The notes under the pieces were generated by a model. It made no database searches. It was not told where the DNA came from and saw only the letters and a program-made list of their open reading frames with translations. A stretch of DNA of 64,000 bases from Bacteroides sp. (GTDB taxonomy: Bacteria > Bacillota > Clostridia > Oscillospirales > Acutalibacteraceae): positions 62,001 through 126,000 of the forward strand of contig JAMPEQ010000001.1 in NCBI GenBank assembly GCA_023665085.1. The letters are read 5' to 3'. Position 1 is the stretch's first letter. Each line of letters starts with the position of its first letter. Made by a program: the position numbers and the translations under genes. Below are positions 1-9,993 of this stretch, in pieces.

Positions 1-2762
1 TTATAAAGAGCTCTGGTAAGTGACTTATCATAGCCAATAGCCTCACCTGTTGATTTCATTTCAGGTGAAAGATAAGTATCCATACCCTTAAGCTTTGAGA
101 AAGAAAAGGCAGGAGCTTTAACATACCAGCGTTTTTTTTCTGCAGGATAAATTTCAGTAATTCCCTGTTCCTTAAGTGAATGACCAAGAATTACCTGAGT
201 AGCAATATGAGCCATTGGAACTGTTGTAGCTTTTGACAGGAACGGAACTGTTCTTGAAGAACGAGGATTAACCTCAATAACATACACATCGTCCTTATCA
301 TCAGCAATGAACTGAATATTATATAATCCGATAATTCCGATAGCTTTTCCGAGTTTAACGGTATAATCTAAAATCTTATCCTTAACCTGCTGAGAAACAG
401 AGAAGGTAGGATATACAGAAATTGAGTCACCTGAGTGAACACCTGTTTTTTCTACATGCTCCATGATACCCGGAATAAATACATCTTTTCCATCACAAAT
501 AGCATCAACCTCAAGTTCTCGTCCCATTATATATTTATCTACAAGAACCGGCTGTTCAGTATTGATTTCAACGGCAGTCTGCAAATAGTGACGAAGTGAT
601 TCTTCATTGGCAACAATCTGCATTGCTCTTCCGCCGAGAACAAATGAAGGTCTTACAAGAACGGGATAGCCAATATCAGCTGCTACCTTTACGCCCTCTT
701 CAATATCTGTTACAGCAAGTCCTTTTGGCTGGGGAATACCAAGTTCCTCCATAACCTTTTCAAAGCTGTCTCTGTTCTCCGCTCTGTCGATAGCCTCAAC
801 ATCAGTACCGATTATTTTAACCCCCAGAGCATCGAGAGGCGGTGCAAGGTTAATTGCTGTCTGTCCGCCAAGAGAAACGACTATACCCAGAGGATTTTCA
901 AGAGTTATGATATTCATAACGTCCTCAACTGTCAGAGGCTCAAAATAGAGCTTGTCGGATGTTGTATAATCTGTAGAAACAGTTTCAGGATTGTTATTTA
1001 TAATAATTGCCTCATAACCTGCATCTCTAATTGACCAGATTGCATGAACGGTAGAATAATCAAATTCTACACCTTGGCCGATACGAATCGGACCTGAGCC
1101 AAGCACAATAATCTTTTTCTTGTCAGAAACTATTGATTCATTTTCCTGCTCATAAGTTGAATAAAAATACGGAACATATGAATCAAACTCCGAGGCACAT
1201 GTATCAATCATTTTATATACAGGAAAAATATTATTCTCTTTGCGAAGATTGAATACTTCTGCCTGCGTCATGCCCCACAGCTTTCCGATATATTCATCGG
1301 AAACTCCCATTTTCTTAGCATCTCTAAGGGTTTCAAGATCACATTTATTTTCTGAAATTACACTTTCAAAATCAACTATGTTCTTAAATTTTTCAAGGAA
1401 GAACATATCAATTTTTGTAGCGTTATAAATTATATTTAGGTCAACACCCATACGGATAAGCTGAGCAATTGCAAAAAGTCTGTCATCTGTACCATTTCTG
1501 ATATATTCAATAAGATTATCCTCTTCGAATGTGTCGAACTTTTTGTCATAAAGGTGACATACTCCGGTTTCAAGTGAACGAATTGCTTTAAGCAGACTTT
1601 CTTCCATAGTTCTGCCGATAGCCATAACCTCACCGGTAGCTTTCATCTGTGTATTTAGTGTATTGTTAGCATCTGCAAATTTATCAAACGGAAAGCGTGC
1701 AATTTTTGTTACAACATAGTCAAGAGTAGGCTCAAAGGAAGCAGGTGTATTTGCAATAGGGATTTCATTCAGGTACATACCAACTGCAATCTTTGCAGAT
1801 ACTCTTGCAATAGGATATCCTGACGCCTTTGATGCCAGAGCAGATGAACGTGAAACTCTTGGATTAACCTCTATGAGATAATACTGGAAGGAGTGGGGAT
1901 CAAGTGCAAACTGAACATTGCAACCGCCCTCAATATTAAGCTCTCTTATTATTCTTAAAGCAGAATCACGAAGCATGTGATACTCTTTATTTGTAAGAGT
2001 CTGTGAAGGAGCAACAACAACAGAGTCGCCTGTATGAACACCAACAGGATCAATATTTTCCATATTACAAATTGTGATTGCCGTATCATTTGCATCACGC
2101 ATTACTTCATACTCAATTTCCTTGTAGCCTTTTATGCTTTTTTCTACAAGAACCTGATGAACAGGAGACAGTGCAAGAGCATTTTTCATCATAAGCATAA
2201 ACTCTTCTTCGTCGTCGGCAAAACCGCCGCCTGTTCCGCCGAGGGTAAAGGCAGGGCGAAGAACTACAGGGAAGCCTATACGTCTTGCAGCATCAAGTCC
2301 TTCTTCAAGACTTTCGGCAATTTCTGACGGAAGAACAGGCTCGCCAAGGCTTTCGCAAAGCTCTTTAAAAAGCTCTCTGTCCTCTGCTCGTTCAATAGCT
2401 TCAAACTTTGTACCAAGAATTTCAACATCACATTCCTTAAGTACACCTTTTTTTGCCAGCTGAACGGCAAGGTTAAGTCCTGTCTGTCCGCCAAGTGAAG
2501 GCAGAATGGCATCAGGTCTCTCGTGACGGATAATTCTTGCAACATATTCAAGATTGAGCGGTTCCATATAAACCTTGTCTGCAATATCGGTATCGGTCAT
2601 AATTGTTGCAGGGTTTGAATTGATAAGAACTACCTCATATCCCTCTTCACGAAGTGCAAGGCAGGCTTGTGTGCCTGAGTAGTCAAACTCAGCAGCCTGT
2701 CCGATAACAATAGGACCTGAGCCGATAACTAAAATCTTGTGTATATCTGTTCTCTTTGGCAT
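1..2762 (-). CDS. carB: Carbamoyl-phosphate synthase large subunit (partial)
   Basis: Makes carbamoyl phosphate from bicarbonate, ATP and the ammonia released by CarA, for pyrimidine and arginine synthesis. The minus-strand frame is open from an ATG at 2762 to the left edge, about 920 residues of the family's usual 1,060-1,070. The C-terminal allosteric domain therefore continues outside the window. The last readable residues ([15 protein letters not shown]) match the conserved CarB stretch near the start of that domain. The start follows an AAGGAGG site about 9 nt upstream, which lies inside the last codons of carA; the carA stop is one base away. Co-transcription with pyrC and carA is therefore very likely. 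No internal stop or frameshift is seen. Confidence 0.96.
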   Translation of the reverse strand, partial: MPKRTDIHKILVIGSGPIVIGQAAEFDYSGTQACLALREEGYEVVLINSNPATIMTDTDIADKVYMEPLNLEYVARIIRHERPDAILPSLGGQTGLNLAVQLAKKGVLKECDVEILGTKFEAIERAEDRELFKELCESLGEPVLPSEIAESLEEGLDAARRIGFPVVLRPAFTLGGTGGGFADDEEEFMLMMKNALALSPVHQVLVEKSIKGYKEIEYEVMRDANDTAITICNMENIDPVGVHTGDSVVVAPSQTLTNKEYHMLRDSALRIIRELNIEGGCNVQFALDPHSFQYYLIEVNPRVSRSSALASKASGYPIARVSAKIAVGMYLNEIPIANTPASFEPTLDYVVTKIARFPFDKFADANNTLNTQMKATGEVMAIGRTMEESLLKAIRSLETGVCHLYDKKFDTFEEDNLIEYIRNGTDDRLFAIAQLIRMGVDLNIIYNATKIDMFFLEKFKNIVDFESVISENKCDLETLRDAKKMGVSDEYIGKLWGMTQAEVFNLRKENNIFPVYKMIDTCASEFDSYVPYFYSTYEQENESIVSDKKKIIVLGSGPIRIGQGVEFDYSTVHAIWSIRDAGYEAIIINNNPETVSTDYTTSDKLYFEPLTVEDVMNIITLENPLGIVVSLGGQTAINLAPPLDALGVKIIGTDVEAIDRAENRDSFEKVMEELGIPQPKGLAVTDIEEGVKVAADIGYPVLVRPSFVLGGRAMQIVANEESLRHYLQTAVEINTEQPVLVDKYIMGRELEVDAICDGKDVFIPGIMEHVEKTGVHSGDSISVYPTFSVSQQVKDKILDYTVKLGKAIGIIGLYNIQFIADDKDDVYVIEVNPRSSRTVPFLSKATTVPMAHIATQVILGHSLKEQGITEIYPAEKKRWYVKAPAFSFSKLKGMDTYLSPEMKSTGEAIGYDKSLTRALY

Positions 2763-2763
2763 A

Positions 2764-3852
2764 TTAACCTACCTCCTTATCCATTAATTCTATAAATTTA
2801 TCAAACAAGTAAACACTGTCCTGCGGGCCCGGAGCACTTTCAGGATGATACTGAACAGAAAAAATCTTATTTTTCTCACTCTTTACACCCTCAGCTGTAT
2901 CATCAAGCAAATTAAGATGTGTGAGAGTGAGCTCTGTATTTTCAAGTGATTTTGCATCAACTGCATATGAATGATTCTGAGAAGTAATTTCCAGCTTGCC
3001 TGTATCCATATTCATTACAGGATGATTACCGCCTCTATGTCCAAATTTCATTTTGAAGGTTTTAGCTCCGAGAGCAAGTGAAATCATCTGATGACCAAGG
3101 CATATGCCAAATATAGGCAGCTTACCCTTAAGCTCTTTTACTACGTCTATTACAGTCTGTACATCCTCAGGATTTCCTGGTCCATTTGATAGAAACAGTC
3201 CGTCAGGCTTCATCTTCAAAATTTCTTCAGAGGTGGTGTTATAAGGAACGATGGTAACATTGCAGCCCTTTTCGTTAAGCTTGCGGATTATATTATGCTT
3301 TATACCGCAGTCAATGGCAACAACATCATATTTATGATTAGGTGTTCTTGAATACCAGCGTTTTTTACAACTTACACGGGACACCATATCGGTAGGAATA
3401 ACATATTCCTTAACCTTTTTTAGAGCATCCTCATATGGAACATCGGCATCGCAGATTATAACCTTCTGTGAACCTTCATCACGGATAATTCTTGTAATCA
3501 TTCGTGTGTCAATTCCGCTTATACCCGGGATTCCATATTCATCCAAAACTTCAGAAAGTGTTTTTGTATAACGGAAATTTGACGGCAAATCGTTATATTC
3601 TCTTACAATGAGACCGCCCATTGTCAAATTCTTTGTTTCATAATCCTCATCAGTTACACCATAGTTACCAATAAGAGGATAAGTCATACAAACCATCTGA
3701 TCTGTATAGCTTGGATCTGAAATAATTTCCTGGTAACCAACCATAGATGTATTGAAAACAAGTTCATTTACAGCCTCTTTATCAGCACCGAAACCATAGC
3801 CGTAAAACTCTTTTCCGTTTTCCAGCACAATTTTTTTATTATAAGGCGTCAT
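2764..3852 (-). CDS. carA: Carbamoyl-phosphate synthase small subunit (glutaminase)
   Basis: Class I glutamine amidotransferase that hydrolyses glutamine and channels ammonia to CarB. About 362 residues, a normal length. The N-terminal CarA domain is followed by the amidotransferase domain with the nucleophile in GICLGHQM and the His/Glu pair in QYHPES. The ATG at 3852 is preferred over an upstream in-frame TTG at 3858 because a GGAGAG site sits about 7 nt before it. The gene overlaps the end of pyrC by 14 bp, which suggests translational coupling. Confidence 0.96.
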   Translation of the reverse strand: MTPYNKKIVLENGKEFYGYGFGADKEAVNELVFNTSMVGYQEIISDPSYTDQMVCMTYPLIGNYGVTDEDYETKNLTMGGLIVREYNDLPSNFRYTKTLSEVLDEYGIPGISGIDTRMITRIIRDEGSQKVIICDADVPYEDALKKVKEYVIPTDMVSRVSCKKRWYSRTPNHKYDVVAIDCGIKHNIIRKLNEKGCNVTIVPYNTTSEEILKMKPDGLFLSNGPGNPEDVQTVIDVVKELKGKLPIFGICLGHQMISLALGAKTFKMKFGHRGGNHPVMNMDTGKLEITSQNHSYAVDAKSLENTELTLTHLNLLDDTAEGVKSEKNKIFSVQYHPESAPGPQDSVYLFDKFIELMDKEVG

Positions 3853-5113
3853 ATACAATCTCTCCTTTACATATAGTCATAAGGTTTTCGCCCTGCACCT
3901 GCCAGTCCTTAAACGGTGTAGCACGACCTTTTGTTACAAATTTTTCAGGATCAACCTTCCAGAGTTTGTCTGCATCCAGCAAGGCAAGATCTGCAATTTC
4001 ACCCTCTTCTATTTTTCCGCCGTCAAGGCCAAAAATTTCTCTCGGTCTGACAGACATCATATAAACAAGCTTTTCAAGTGTAATAACACCTGTTTTTACA
4101 AGCTTTGTATTCAATACGGCAAAAGCTGTTTCAAGACCTACAACGCCCATAAGCGAGCCTGCAAGACCTTTAGCTTTCTCTTCATCGGAATGCGGTGCAT
4201 GATCAGTAGCAATTACATCTACTGTACCGTCAATTACACCATCTATAAGTGCTTTCATATCCTCTTCAGCCCTAAGCGGAGGATTCATTTTAAATCTACC
4301 GTCTTCCTGCAAATCCTTGTCACACATTGTAAGGTAATGAGGTCCTGTTTCGCAGGTAACATTAACACCTCTCTGCTTTGCCTTTCGGATAATATCAACA
4401 CTTTCTTTTGTTGATATATGGCATACGTGATACTGACAGCCTGTTTTTTCCGCAAGCAGACAGTCACGTTCAATCTGAGCCCATTCGCTTTCAGAGCAGA
4501 TTCCTTTATGGCCATTTGCTTTGCAGTATTCACCGTCATGTATATAACCGCCATTGAGAAGCTCATTAACCTCACAGTGAGCAGAAATAATTTTGTTAAG
4601 CTTAGCACACTCTGTCATAGCCTTTTCCATAAGTTCGTCTGTCTGAACACCTGTTCCGTCATCAGAAAAGCCTGCCACATTATCAGCTATCGAAGCAAAA
4701 TCAATAACACTGCCGGCACCTTTTCTGTCTTTTGTAATAGTGCCAAACGGAAGAACATTGATAACAGCATCTTTTTCAATAATATCTGTCTGAGCCTTAA
4801 GATTTTCTACACAGTCAGGCGGCGGATTAAGATTAGGCATTGTAAAAATAGTTGTATACCCTGCTCTTGCAGCTGCCATTGTGCCCGACTTTATCGTTTC
4901 TTTATAAGAAAAACCGGGCTGACGAAGATGTGTATGAACATCTACGAAACCCGGAATTAAAAAATACTTGCCCTGTGCATCAATAACACGGTCGGCAATG
5001 CTATCAGAAATAGAAATACTAAGGCTATGGATTATACCATCTTTAATAAAAACATCTGACTTTTTAAAAGCATTTCCTTTATATGTCAAAGCATTTTTTA
5101 TAAGCAAAGTCAT
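3839..5113 (-). CDS. pyrC: Dihydroorotase
   Basis: Catalyses ring closure of carbamoyl aspartate to dihydroorotate, the third step of pyrimidine synthesis. 424 residues, typical of the class I bacterial enzyme. The metal-binding start DVHTHLRQPG and the later ATDHAPH segment are both visible. An AAAGGA site lies 8 nt before the ATG. First gene of pyrC-carA-carB. It is read from a good sigma-A promoter at 5168-5197, with a small dyad in the short leader. aspartate carbamoyltransferase and the later pyr genes are not in the window. Confidence 0.96.
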   Translation of the reverse strand: MTLLIKNALTYKGNAFKKSDVFIKDGIIHSLSISISDSIADRVIDAQGKYFLIPGFVDVHTHLRQPGFSYKETIKSGTMAAARAGYTTIFTMPNLNPPPDCVENLKAQTDIIEKDAVINVLPFGTITKDRKGAGSVIDFASIADNVAGFSDDGTGVQTDELMEKAMTECAKLNKIISAHCEVNELLNGGYIHDGEYCKANGHKGICSESEWAQIERDCLLAEKTGCQYHVCHISTKESVDIIRKAKQRGVNVTCETGPHYLTMCDKDLQEDGRFKMNPPLRAEEDMKALIDGVIDGTVDVIATDHAPHSDEEKAKGLAGSLMGVVGLETAFAVLNTKLVKTGVITLEKLVYMMSVRPREIFGLDGGKIEEGEIADLALLDADKLWKVDPEKFVTKGRATPFKDWQVQGENLMTICKGEIVYDAL

Positions 5114-5137
5114 AATTCCATTCCTTTCAATATTTTA

Positions 5138-5151
5138 GGACTTACAAGTCC
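5138..5151. promoter_or_regulatory. Short dyad in the pyrC leader
   Basis: GGACTTACAAGTCC has 6-bp arms (GGACTT/AAGTCC) around two bases. It falls about 10-23 nt downstream of the predicted pyrC start site. The 2-nt loop is too small for a good RNA hairpin, so a protein operator is more plausible. I do not see a PyrR-type RNA element or a terminator in this leader. Confidence 0.35.
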
Positions 5152-5167
5152 CTTGGTAATTCGATTT

Positions 5168-5197
5168 ATTATAATATATTTTGCAGTATTAAGTCAA
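5168..5197 (-). promoter_or_regulatory. Sigma-A promoter of pyrC-carA-carB
   Basis: On the minus strand TTGACT (5192-5197) is followed after 18 bp by a perfect TATAAT (5168-5173). Transcription should start near 5161, about 48 nt before the pyrC ATG. It is divergent from the promoter at 5221-5249. Confidence 0.7.
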
Positions 5198-5220
5198 CAT
5201 AAAAATATATCTATTTTCTA

Positions 5221-5272
5221 TTTACAATATATATTTTTTATAATATAATGAATTTGATTTTTTCATCAAATT
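5221..5272 (+). promoter_or_regulatory. Promoter and start-site dyad of the sugar kinase gene
   Basis: TTTACA (5221-5226), a 17-bp spacer and TATAAT (5244-5249) make a good sigma-A promoter. An inverted repeat AATTTGAT/ATCAAATT (5251-5258 and 5265-5272, 6-bp gap) covers the predicted start site near 5256. This is a position typical of a repressor operator. The operator role is inferred. Confidence 0.6.
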
Positions 5273-5331
5273 GAAAATTATAATTTTTAATGCGTTTATA
5301 TAATAAATTTCATATAAAGGATGTGACGCTG

Positions 5332-6240
5332 ATGGCATTTATCGCAGGGGCAGGTGCAACAAATGTAGATTTGTTGTATCAGGGATTTGAACGTCTGGCA
5401 GGAGTCGGAGAAGAGCTTTACTGCAAAGACTTTTCACTGCAATTAGGCGGAGGACTTCCTGCAACTCTTATTAATCTTGGCAGACTTGGAATTGAAACCA
5501 AAATAGCCACAGAGCTGGGAAATGATATTTTTTCAGAATTTGCAAAAGAAAAATTCACTTCTAACGGCGTTTCACCAACAAATCTTTACAGCGGTGATAA
5601 AATCCCGCTTAATATTACTTCTGCAATAATTTTACCGAAAGACAGAACCTTTTATACATACGGCAAAGGCAGTATAGAACCTGACGAAAAAGCGTTAGAA
5701 GAATTTTACAGCATTGCAAAAGGTGCTAAAATCTGCATGATGCAGCTTGGAGGATTTAAAGAAGTATACAAAAAACTTAAGTCCGAGGGCACTAAACTTG
5801 TGCTTGACACCGGCTGGGATGATGAAATGAGCTTTGAGAAGTACAATGATTATCTTGAGCTTGCAGACTATTATACCCCAAACAGAAAAGAGGCAATGAA
5901 AATAACAGGCGAAAGCACACCTGAAAATTCTGCAAAGGCACTCAAAAAATATTTTGAAAAAGTAGTTGTTAAGGTTGATGCCGATGGTTGCATAGGCATT
6001 GACGGTAATGATGAATTTTTCTGTAAAAGTGTTGATGAATTCAAAAATGTTGACAGCACAGGTGCAGGAGATGCTTTTCTCGCAGGATTTATGTATGGAC
6101 TATTTTATGACTATAAGCTGAAAGACTGTATAGAATTCGGAAATATAACAGGCGGAAAAGCTGTTACACAGGTTGGTGCTCTTAGCGGATATGTTAACGA
6201 AAAGGAATTACTGGAATATAAAGAAAAGTATTTTGCCTAA
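5332..6240 (+). CDS. PfkB/ribokinase-family carbohydrate kinase
   Basis: ATP-dependent kinase of a sugar or nucleoside; the substrate cannot be read from sequence. About 303 residues, normal for the family. The N-terminal GGGLPATLINLGRLG segment and the C-terminal signature DSTGAGDAFLAGF, which carries the catalytic Asp and anion hole, are clear. I take the ATG at 5332 (MAFIAGAG) because AAAGGA lies about 10 nt upstream. An in-frame ATG at 5290 has no ribosome site and would add residues unlike the family. It is followed 14 bp later by a small membrane protein gene, probably co-transcribed. Confidence 0.9.
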   Translation: MAFIAGAGATNVDLLYQGFERLAGVGEELYCKDFSLQLGGGLPATLINLGRLGIETKIATELGNDIFSEFAKEKFTSNGVSPTNLYSGDKIPLNITSAIILPKDRTFYTYGKGSIEPDEKALEEFYSIAKGAKICMMQLGGFKEVYKKLKSEGTKLVLDTGWDDEMSFEKYNDYLELADYYTPNRKEAMKITGESTPENSAKALKKYFEKVVVKVDADGCIGIDGNDEFFCKSVDEFKNVDSTGAGDAFLAGFMYGLFYDYKLKDCIEFGNITGGKAVTQVGALSGYVNEKELLEYKEKYFA

Positions 6241-6254
6241 TTAAAGGAGTATAT

Positions 6255-6524
6255 ATGGAAGAAATAATATCAGCAATATTTGAGGGAATATTTGATTTAA
6301 TCGGAGCATCTGTAAAAAGCAAAAAGACAAAAGCTTTTCTTTACATCATTACAATTATAATAATGATAGCTATAATTATAGGACTTTCCGCACTCGCCGG
6401 ATTAGTTGTTAACGCTTTCAAATCAAATCCAGCAAGAACAATAACAATCGCATCTGCAATCATATTGTTGATAATATTAATTATTATGATTTGCCTTATA
6501 GCAAAAAAGAGAAAAAACAAATAA
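6255..6524 (+). CDS. Small two-helix membrane protein, unknown function
   Basis: 89 residues. Two hydrophobic stretches (about residues 27-51 and 62-82) are separated by a short basic loop, and the C-terminus is Lys-rich (KKRKNK), predicted to lie inside the cell. An AAAGGAG site sits just before the ATG. The gene follows the sugar kinase by 14 bp and ends at a strong terminator, so it is the last gene of that unit. I do not recognise a family. Confidence 0.7.
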   Translation: MEEIISAIFEGIFDLIGASVKSKKTKAFLYIITIIIMIAIIIGLSALAGLVVNAFKSNPARTITIASAIILLIILIIMICLIAKKRKNK

Positions 6525-6530
6525 AATTAC

Positions 6531-6573
6531 AAAAAGCAAACTGATATGAAAAAACATGTCAGTTTGCTTTTTT
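6531..6573. terminator. Bidirectional rho-independent terminator
   Basis: A stem of about 15 bp (AAGCAAACTGATATG pairing with CATGTCAGTTTGCTT, one G-T pair) encloses an A-rich loop, with A and T runs on either side. It sits between the convergent small membrane gene and cca and can end both transcripts. Confidence 0.85.
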
Positions 6574-6590
6574 GCTATAATATCAGAACA

Positions 6591-7931
6591 TCATATGCAA
6601 TTAGATTTTAAATACCTTAACAAAATTTCCTTATCATTCGGTAGTTCATCTGATATTACTTTTTCTAAAAGAAAATTCAAAGTTTCGCCTATTTCTTTAC
6701 CATTTATACCAAGATTAATAAGATCAAAACCGTTTACTGATAAATCTTTTATTGAAAATGCTTCATTTTCTGCAATCACTGAACGTATTTCCTCGGAAAT
6801 CAAATCAAGCATTTTAATTTCTTCCTTGGTTTTTTCGGCATTTTGAGCAAGTTTGTCTGCCTTTTTTATCTCCAGTAAAGCCTTAAAGTAATCCTCGCCT
6901 ATCCTGCCAAGCCATCGTTTTACACACTTTCTTTCAGGATTTATTTTGACATCGTGAATAGGAATAAGTGTTATTACAAAATTATATATATCATTTGACA
7001 CCTTTAATCTTTTTAATATATCAGCAGATAACTCTGCGCTCACCTGCTGATGCCCTTTAAAATGGTCAACTCCATCTTCGTCGGTAGTCTTTTTTACCGG
7101 CTTTCCGATATCGTGAAGCAGCATTGTGAGCCTAAGTTTTAAGTCATTTGGGCATGATGCAACAGCCTTACAGGTATGAGCCCATACATCATAAATATGC
7201 CACGGATTATTCTGACAACAATCAAACATTGGTGACAATTCGGGAATAATCACTGCTAAAACTTCTTTATAACGCATTAAAACATCGAATACATTATCAC
7301 CAAGCAAAAGCTTGGAAAGCTCAGTAAAAATTCTTTCAGCAGATACATTTTTTAACAGCTCTTTATTATCAAATATTGCTTTTTCTGTTTTTTCTTCAAT
7401 ATTAAATGAAAGAACAGAAGAAAATCTGACTGCCCGCATAATGCGAAGGGCATCCTCTTTAAATCTTGTATCAGCATCTCCAACACAGCGAATCAGTTTT
7501 TTATCAATATCCTGCTGACCATTAAACAAATCAACAATCCCTTTGCATTTATTATAGGCCATTGCATTTATTGTAAAATCTCTGCGGGACAAATCTTTTC
7601 TTATATCTGTAACAAATTCTACATTTTCAGGATGACGGTTATCATTATAATCTCCATCTGTTCTGTAGGTAGTAATTTCAAATGGTTCGCCATTAACAAT
7701 GGCAGTAACAGTTCCATGCTTCAAGCCTGTTTCAATAAACTTAATGCCGTTTTTTTTCAGGATATCCTCTGTTTCATAAGGCTTGGCAGATGTAGTTAAG
7801 TCTACATCCTGACAAATTTTATTCATTATATTATCGCGCACACAACCGCCGACTGCATAAGCCTCAAAGCCTGACTTTTCTATAAGCTCAATCAGCATAA
7901 AAGCATTATCAGATATATTCAAAATGTTCAC
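6591..7931 (-). CDS. cca: CCA tRNA nucleotidyltransferase
   Basis: Adds or repairs the 3' CCA end of tRNAs. 446 residues. The class II nucleotidyltransferase head shows AYAVGGCVRD and the catalytic DVDLTTSA, then RRDFTINAMAYN. An HD domain with LLHDIGKP follows. The longest plausible start is a GTG at 7931, preceded by AAAGG only about 3 nt away. The spacing is poor, but the next in-frame Met is at residue 12 and would cut into the usual N-terminus. It is convergent with the sugar kinase unit. Confidence 0.94.
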   Translation of the reverse strand: MNILNISDNAFMLIELIEKSGFEAYAVGGCVRDNIMNKICQDVDLTTSAKPYETEDILKKNGIKFIETGLKHGTVTAIVNGEPFEITTYRTDGDYNDNRHPENVEFVTDIRKDLSRRDFTINAMAYNKCKGIVDLFNGQQDIDKKLIRCVGDADTRFKEDALRIMRAVRFSSVLSFNIEEKTEKAIFDNKELLKNVSAERIFTELSKLLLGDNVFDVLMRYKEVLAVIIPELSPMFDCCQNNPWHIYDVWAHTCKAVASCPNDLKLRLTMLLHDIGKPVKKTTDEDGVDHFKGHQQVSAELSADILKRLKVSNDIYNFVITLIPIHDVKINPERKCVKRWLGRIGEDYFKALLEIKKADKLAQNAEKTKEEIKMLDLISEEIRSVIAENEAFSIKDLSVNGFDLINLGINGKEIGETLNFLLEKVISDELPNDKEILLRYLKSNCI

Positions 7932-7982
7932 CCGCCTTTATTTTCCATAATATATTACCATATCAAAGCACATAATACAAAT

Positions 7983-8360
7983 ATGAAATATTTTTGGTTA
8001 TATTTATATTTATCTGTTTTAGGCGGATTCGGTTACTGCACAATAGAAATACTGTGGCGCGGAAGAACTCATTACTCAATGTTCTTTGCAGGTGCTGTGG
8101 TACTTAGCAGTTTTTATTTTATTGCTCATAATACTAATCTATCCTTTTGGGCAAAATGCACAGTAGGAGCATTAATCATAACAGGAATTGAACTTGTGCT
8201 TGGAATATGGTTTAATATTATTTTAGATGAAAAAGTCTGGGATTATTCAAATATGCCGTTAAATTTCCTCGGTCAAATTTGTCTGCCCTTTTCAGCAATA
8301 TGGCTGTTGCTGTCAGGTGCCGTATTCAAAATCATGGATGCAGTAAAGATTAAGATATAA
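7983..8360 (+). CDS. CmpB-like (ABC transporter type IV family) membrane protein
   Basis: 125 residues with about four membrane helices. The segment WDYSNMPLNFLGQICLPFSA and a preceding Glu-containing helix resemble the putative ABC-transporter type IV (CmpB) family common in Firmicutes. Its function is not established, and there is no ATPase gene nearby. The ATG has no clear ribosome binding site. It is divergent from cca. Confidence 0.7.
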   Translation: MKYFWLYLYLSVLGGFGYCTIEILWRGRTHYSMFFAGAVVLSSFYFIAHNTNLSFWAKCTVGALIITGIELVLGIWFNIILDEKVWDYSNMPLNFLGQICLPFSAIWLLLSGAVFKIMDAVKIKI

Positions 8361-8384
8361 ATTTAAAAGTCATATTAAAATTTC

Positions 8385-8406
8385 GGAATGCCGAGAACGG
8401 CATTCC
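8385..8406. other. Perfect 9-bp hairpin without a T-tract
   Basis: GGAATGCCG and CGGCATTCC flank an AGAA loop, just after the CmpB-like gene and before the terminator at 8434. It lacks a T run, so it is not a simple terminator. It may be a transcript 3'-end stabiliser or a repeat remnant. Confidence 0.4.
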
Positions 8407-8433
8407 ATACGTTACATTATGAAAAGCAAACAC

Positions 8434-8466
8434 AAAAAAGCAGTTGAAAAATCAACTGCTTTTTTT
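8434..8466. terminator. Bidirectional rho-independent terminator
   Basis: The stem AAAAAAGCAGTTGA/TCAACTGCTTTTTT has an AAAA loop, with A and T runs on the two sides. It lies between the convergent CmpB-like gene and the sialidase gene and fits the ends of both units. Confidence 0.88.
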
Positions 8467-8472
8467 ACATAA

Positions 8473-9942
8473 CTACATTAGATTAAAAATCTTATTAAGC
8501 TTATTTTTTAAATTTTTGAAAAAGCTCATAACGGCTTTTTCGGACTGATTTTTATTAAATACGATATTATTTCCGTTAATTTCAGTAAGCCTTCCACTTT
8601 CATCAAGACTTAAAATCATATAAGAAATATGAGCAGGCTCATCCTCATAGAGATAAGCAAAATTCCCGTCAGACAATTCTGTTAAACACGAATATGCAAA
8701 AAACTTATCATTGACGTGATACTTAGAAATCCAGTCAATAGTATTATTATCGTTAAGAACACCTACACTGATTACACCGTCAGCTCTTTCATTCTGATTA
8801 GAGGCATACGAGCCAAGTATTACAGGCTTTCCGTCAACTGTCTTGCTTGTATTTATAAAAGAAAGCATACAGTTTCCACGTGCCGTAAGAGCTTCTATAC
8901 AATGAGCCTTAGTCCATGAAAAACCACCGTCTGTACTGTCGCAGAATGCCACATAGTCACCTCTGTTTCTGCAAAACATACGAAGCACTCCATTATTAAC
9001 CTTTACAATCTGGCACTCACTTGTTTTACCTACGGCGAAAGAATGAGAAACTTTTTTGCCTCTCTTCCATGTAACACCATTGTCATCACTGTATACAGTA
9101 AACACATCTTCATTGCCTGCTTTGTCATGATCATACACCATAAAGATAATTCGTTCATGGCCATTGTATTCAACAGTTGTCATTCTGCCCGGTGCAGCAC
9201 CTATAAAGCCATCTTTTTCAAGCTTAACAAAGGGATTGAGAATAACAGGCTTGCTCCATGTTTTGCAGTTATCGTCACTGTATCTCAGCCAAAGATATGT
9301 AGTGCACATTACAGTAAAGTCAGCATTTTTATAAAACACATTTTGATTGATATTCTTATTGCTGCCAACCTGTTTCATTTGAGCAGGCTTACCATTACTG
9401 TATATATTATATTCTTCGTCAACAAAATAATCAGTTTTGCCGTTATCGTTAATATTTAATATTTCAGCAAAGCCGTTTTTAAAATCAGACACGTAATATT
9501 TTTGATTATTATCTCCTCTTTTGGAGAGAGCAAGATAATCCTTATCATTGATTTTTATATATCCGCTTCCCTTTTTACAGGTAAGAACACCGCCGCCTGA
9601 CGGATAACAGTCTGTTACAATAAATACTCTGCCTGTTTTTTTCGACTGACCTATAGCTGAGTCAATAAAGGAGGCACTGGCAGGCTCTGTTAAATCATCT
9701 GCATAATCATCAAAATAGTTAATAATATTATACTGCCAGTTACCGTAACCATTTTTAGATGTTGCAACAAGTGTATCTATATTATTAGGTGAATCAGAAC
9801 CATGATTATATCTCATATCAGCTGCTGCAACAACAGAGCCATCATTGAGGGTATAAATTGCAGGAATTCTGTAAAGCTGACAATTCAAAGTGCCTTTTTC
9901 AAATGGTGATTCATAATCACTTGCGTTAAAATCTTTAGTCAT
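8473..9942 (-). CDS. Sialidase (GH33-type, BNR/Asp-box)
   Basis: Exo-sialidase predicted to release terminal sialic acid from glycoconjugates. 489 residues. A YRIP motif (residues 24-27) carries the Arg that binds the sialate carboxyl. Repeated Asp boxes follow: SDDNCKTW, SDDNGVTW and STDGGFSW. There is no signal peptide, so it is probably cytoplasmic and acts on imported sialylated oligosaccharides, unlike most secreted sialidases. An AAAGAAAGG site lies about 8 nt before the ATG. It is the last gene of a unit that includes a GH38 alpha-mannosidase. No nan catabolic genes are present here. Confidence 0.88.
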   Translation of the reverse strand: MTKDFNASDYESPFEKGTLNCQLYRIPAIYTLNDGSVVAAADMRYNHGSDSPNNIDTLVATSKNGYGNWQYNIINYFDDYADDLTEPASASFIDSAIGQSKKTGRVFIVTDCYPSGGGVLTCKKGSGYIKINDKDYLALSKRGDNNQKYYVSDFKNGFAEILNINDNGKTDYFVDEEYNIYSNGKPAQMKQVGSNKNINQNVFYKNADFTVMCTTYLWLRYSDDNCKTWSKPVILNPFVKLEKDGFIGAAPGRMTTVEYNGHERIIFMVYDHDKAGNEDVFTVYSDDNGVTWKRGKKVSHSFAVGKTSECQIVKVNNGVLRMFCRNRGDYVAFCDSTDGGFSWTKAHCIEALTARGNCMLSFINTSKTVDGKPVILGSYASNQNERADGVISVGVLNDNNTIDWISKYHVNDKFFAYSCLTELSDGNFAYLYEDEPAHISYMILSLDESGRLTEINGNNIVFNKNQSEKAVMSFFKNLKNKLNKIFNLM

Positions 9943-9993
9943 AAGTAAACCTTTCTTTATAACATAGAAAAATGCTTCATATATTATCTTCGG

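Noticed and set aside
4418..4960. 180-codon plus-strand frame opposite pyrC
   Set aside because: Antisense to a clearly conserved enzyme, no ribosome site or promoter, and low-complexity composition. A shadow frame.
5114..5160. PyrR attenuator in the pyrC leader
   Set aside because: The leader is about 48 nt, lacks a terminator hairpin and shows no PyrR-binding loop that I can recognise.
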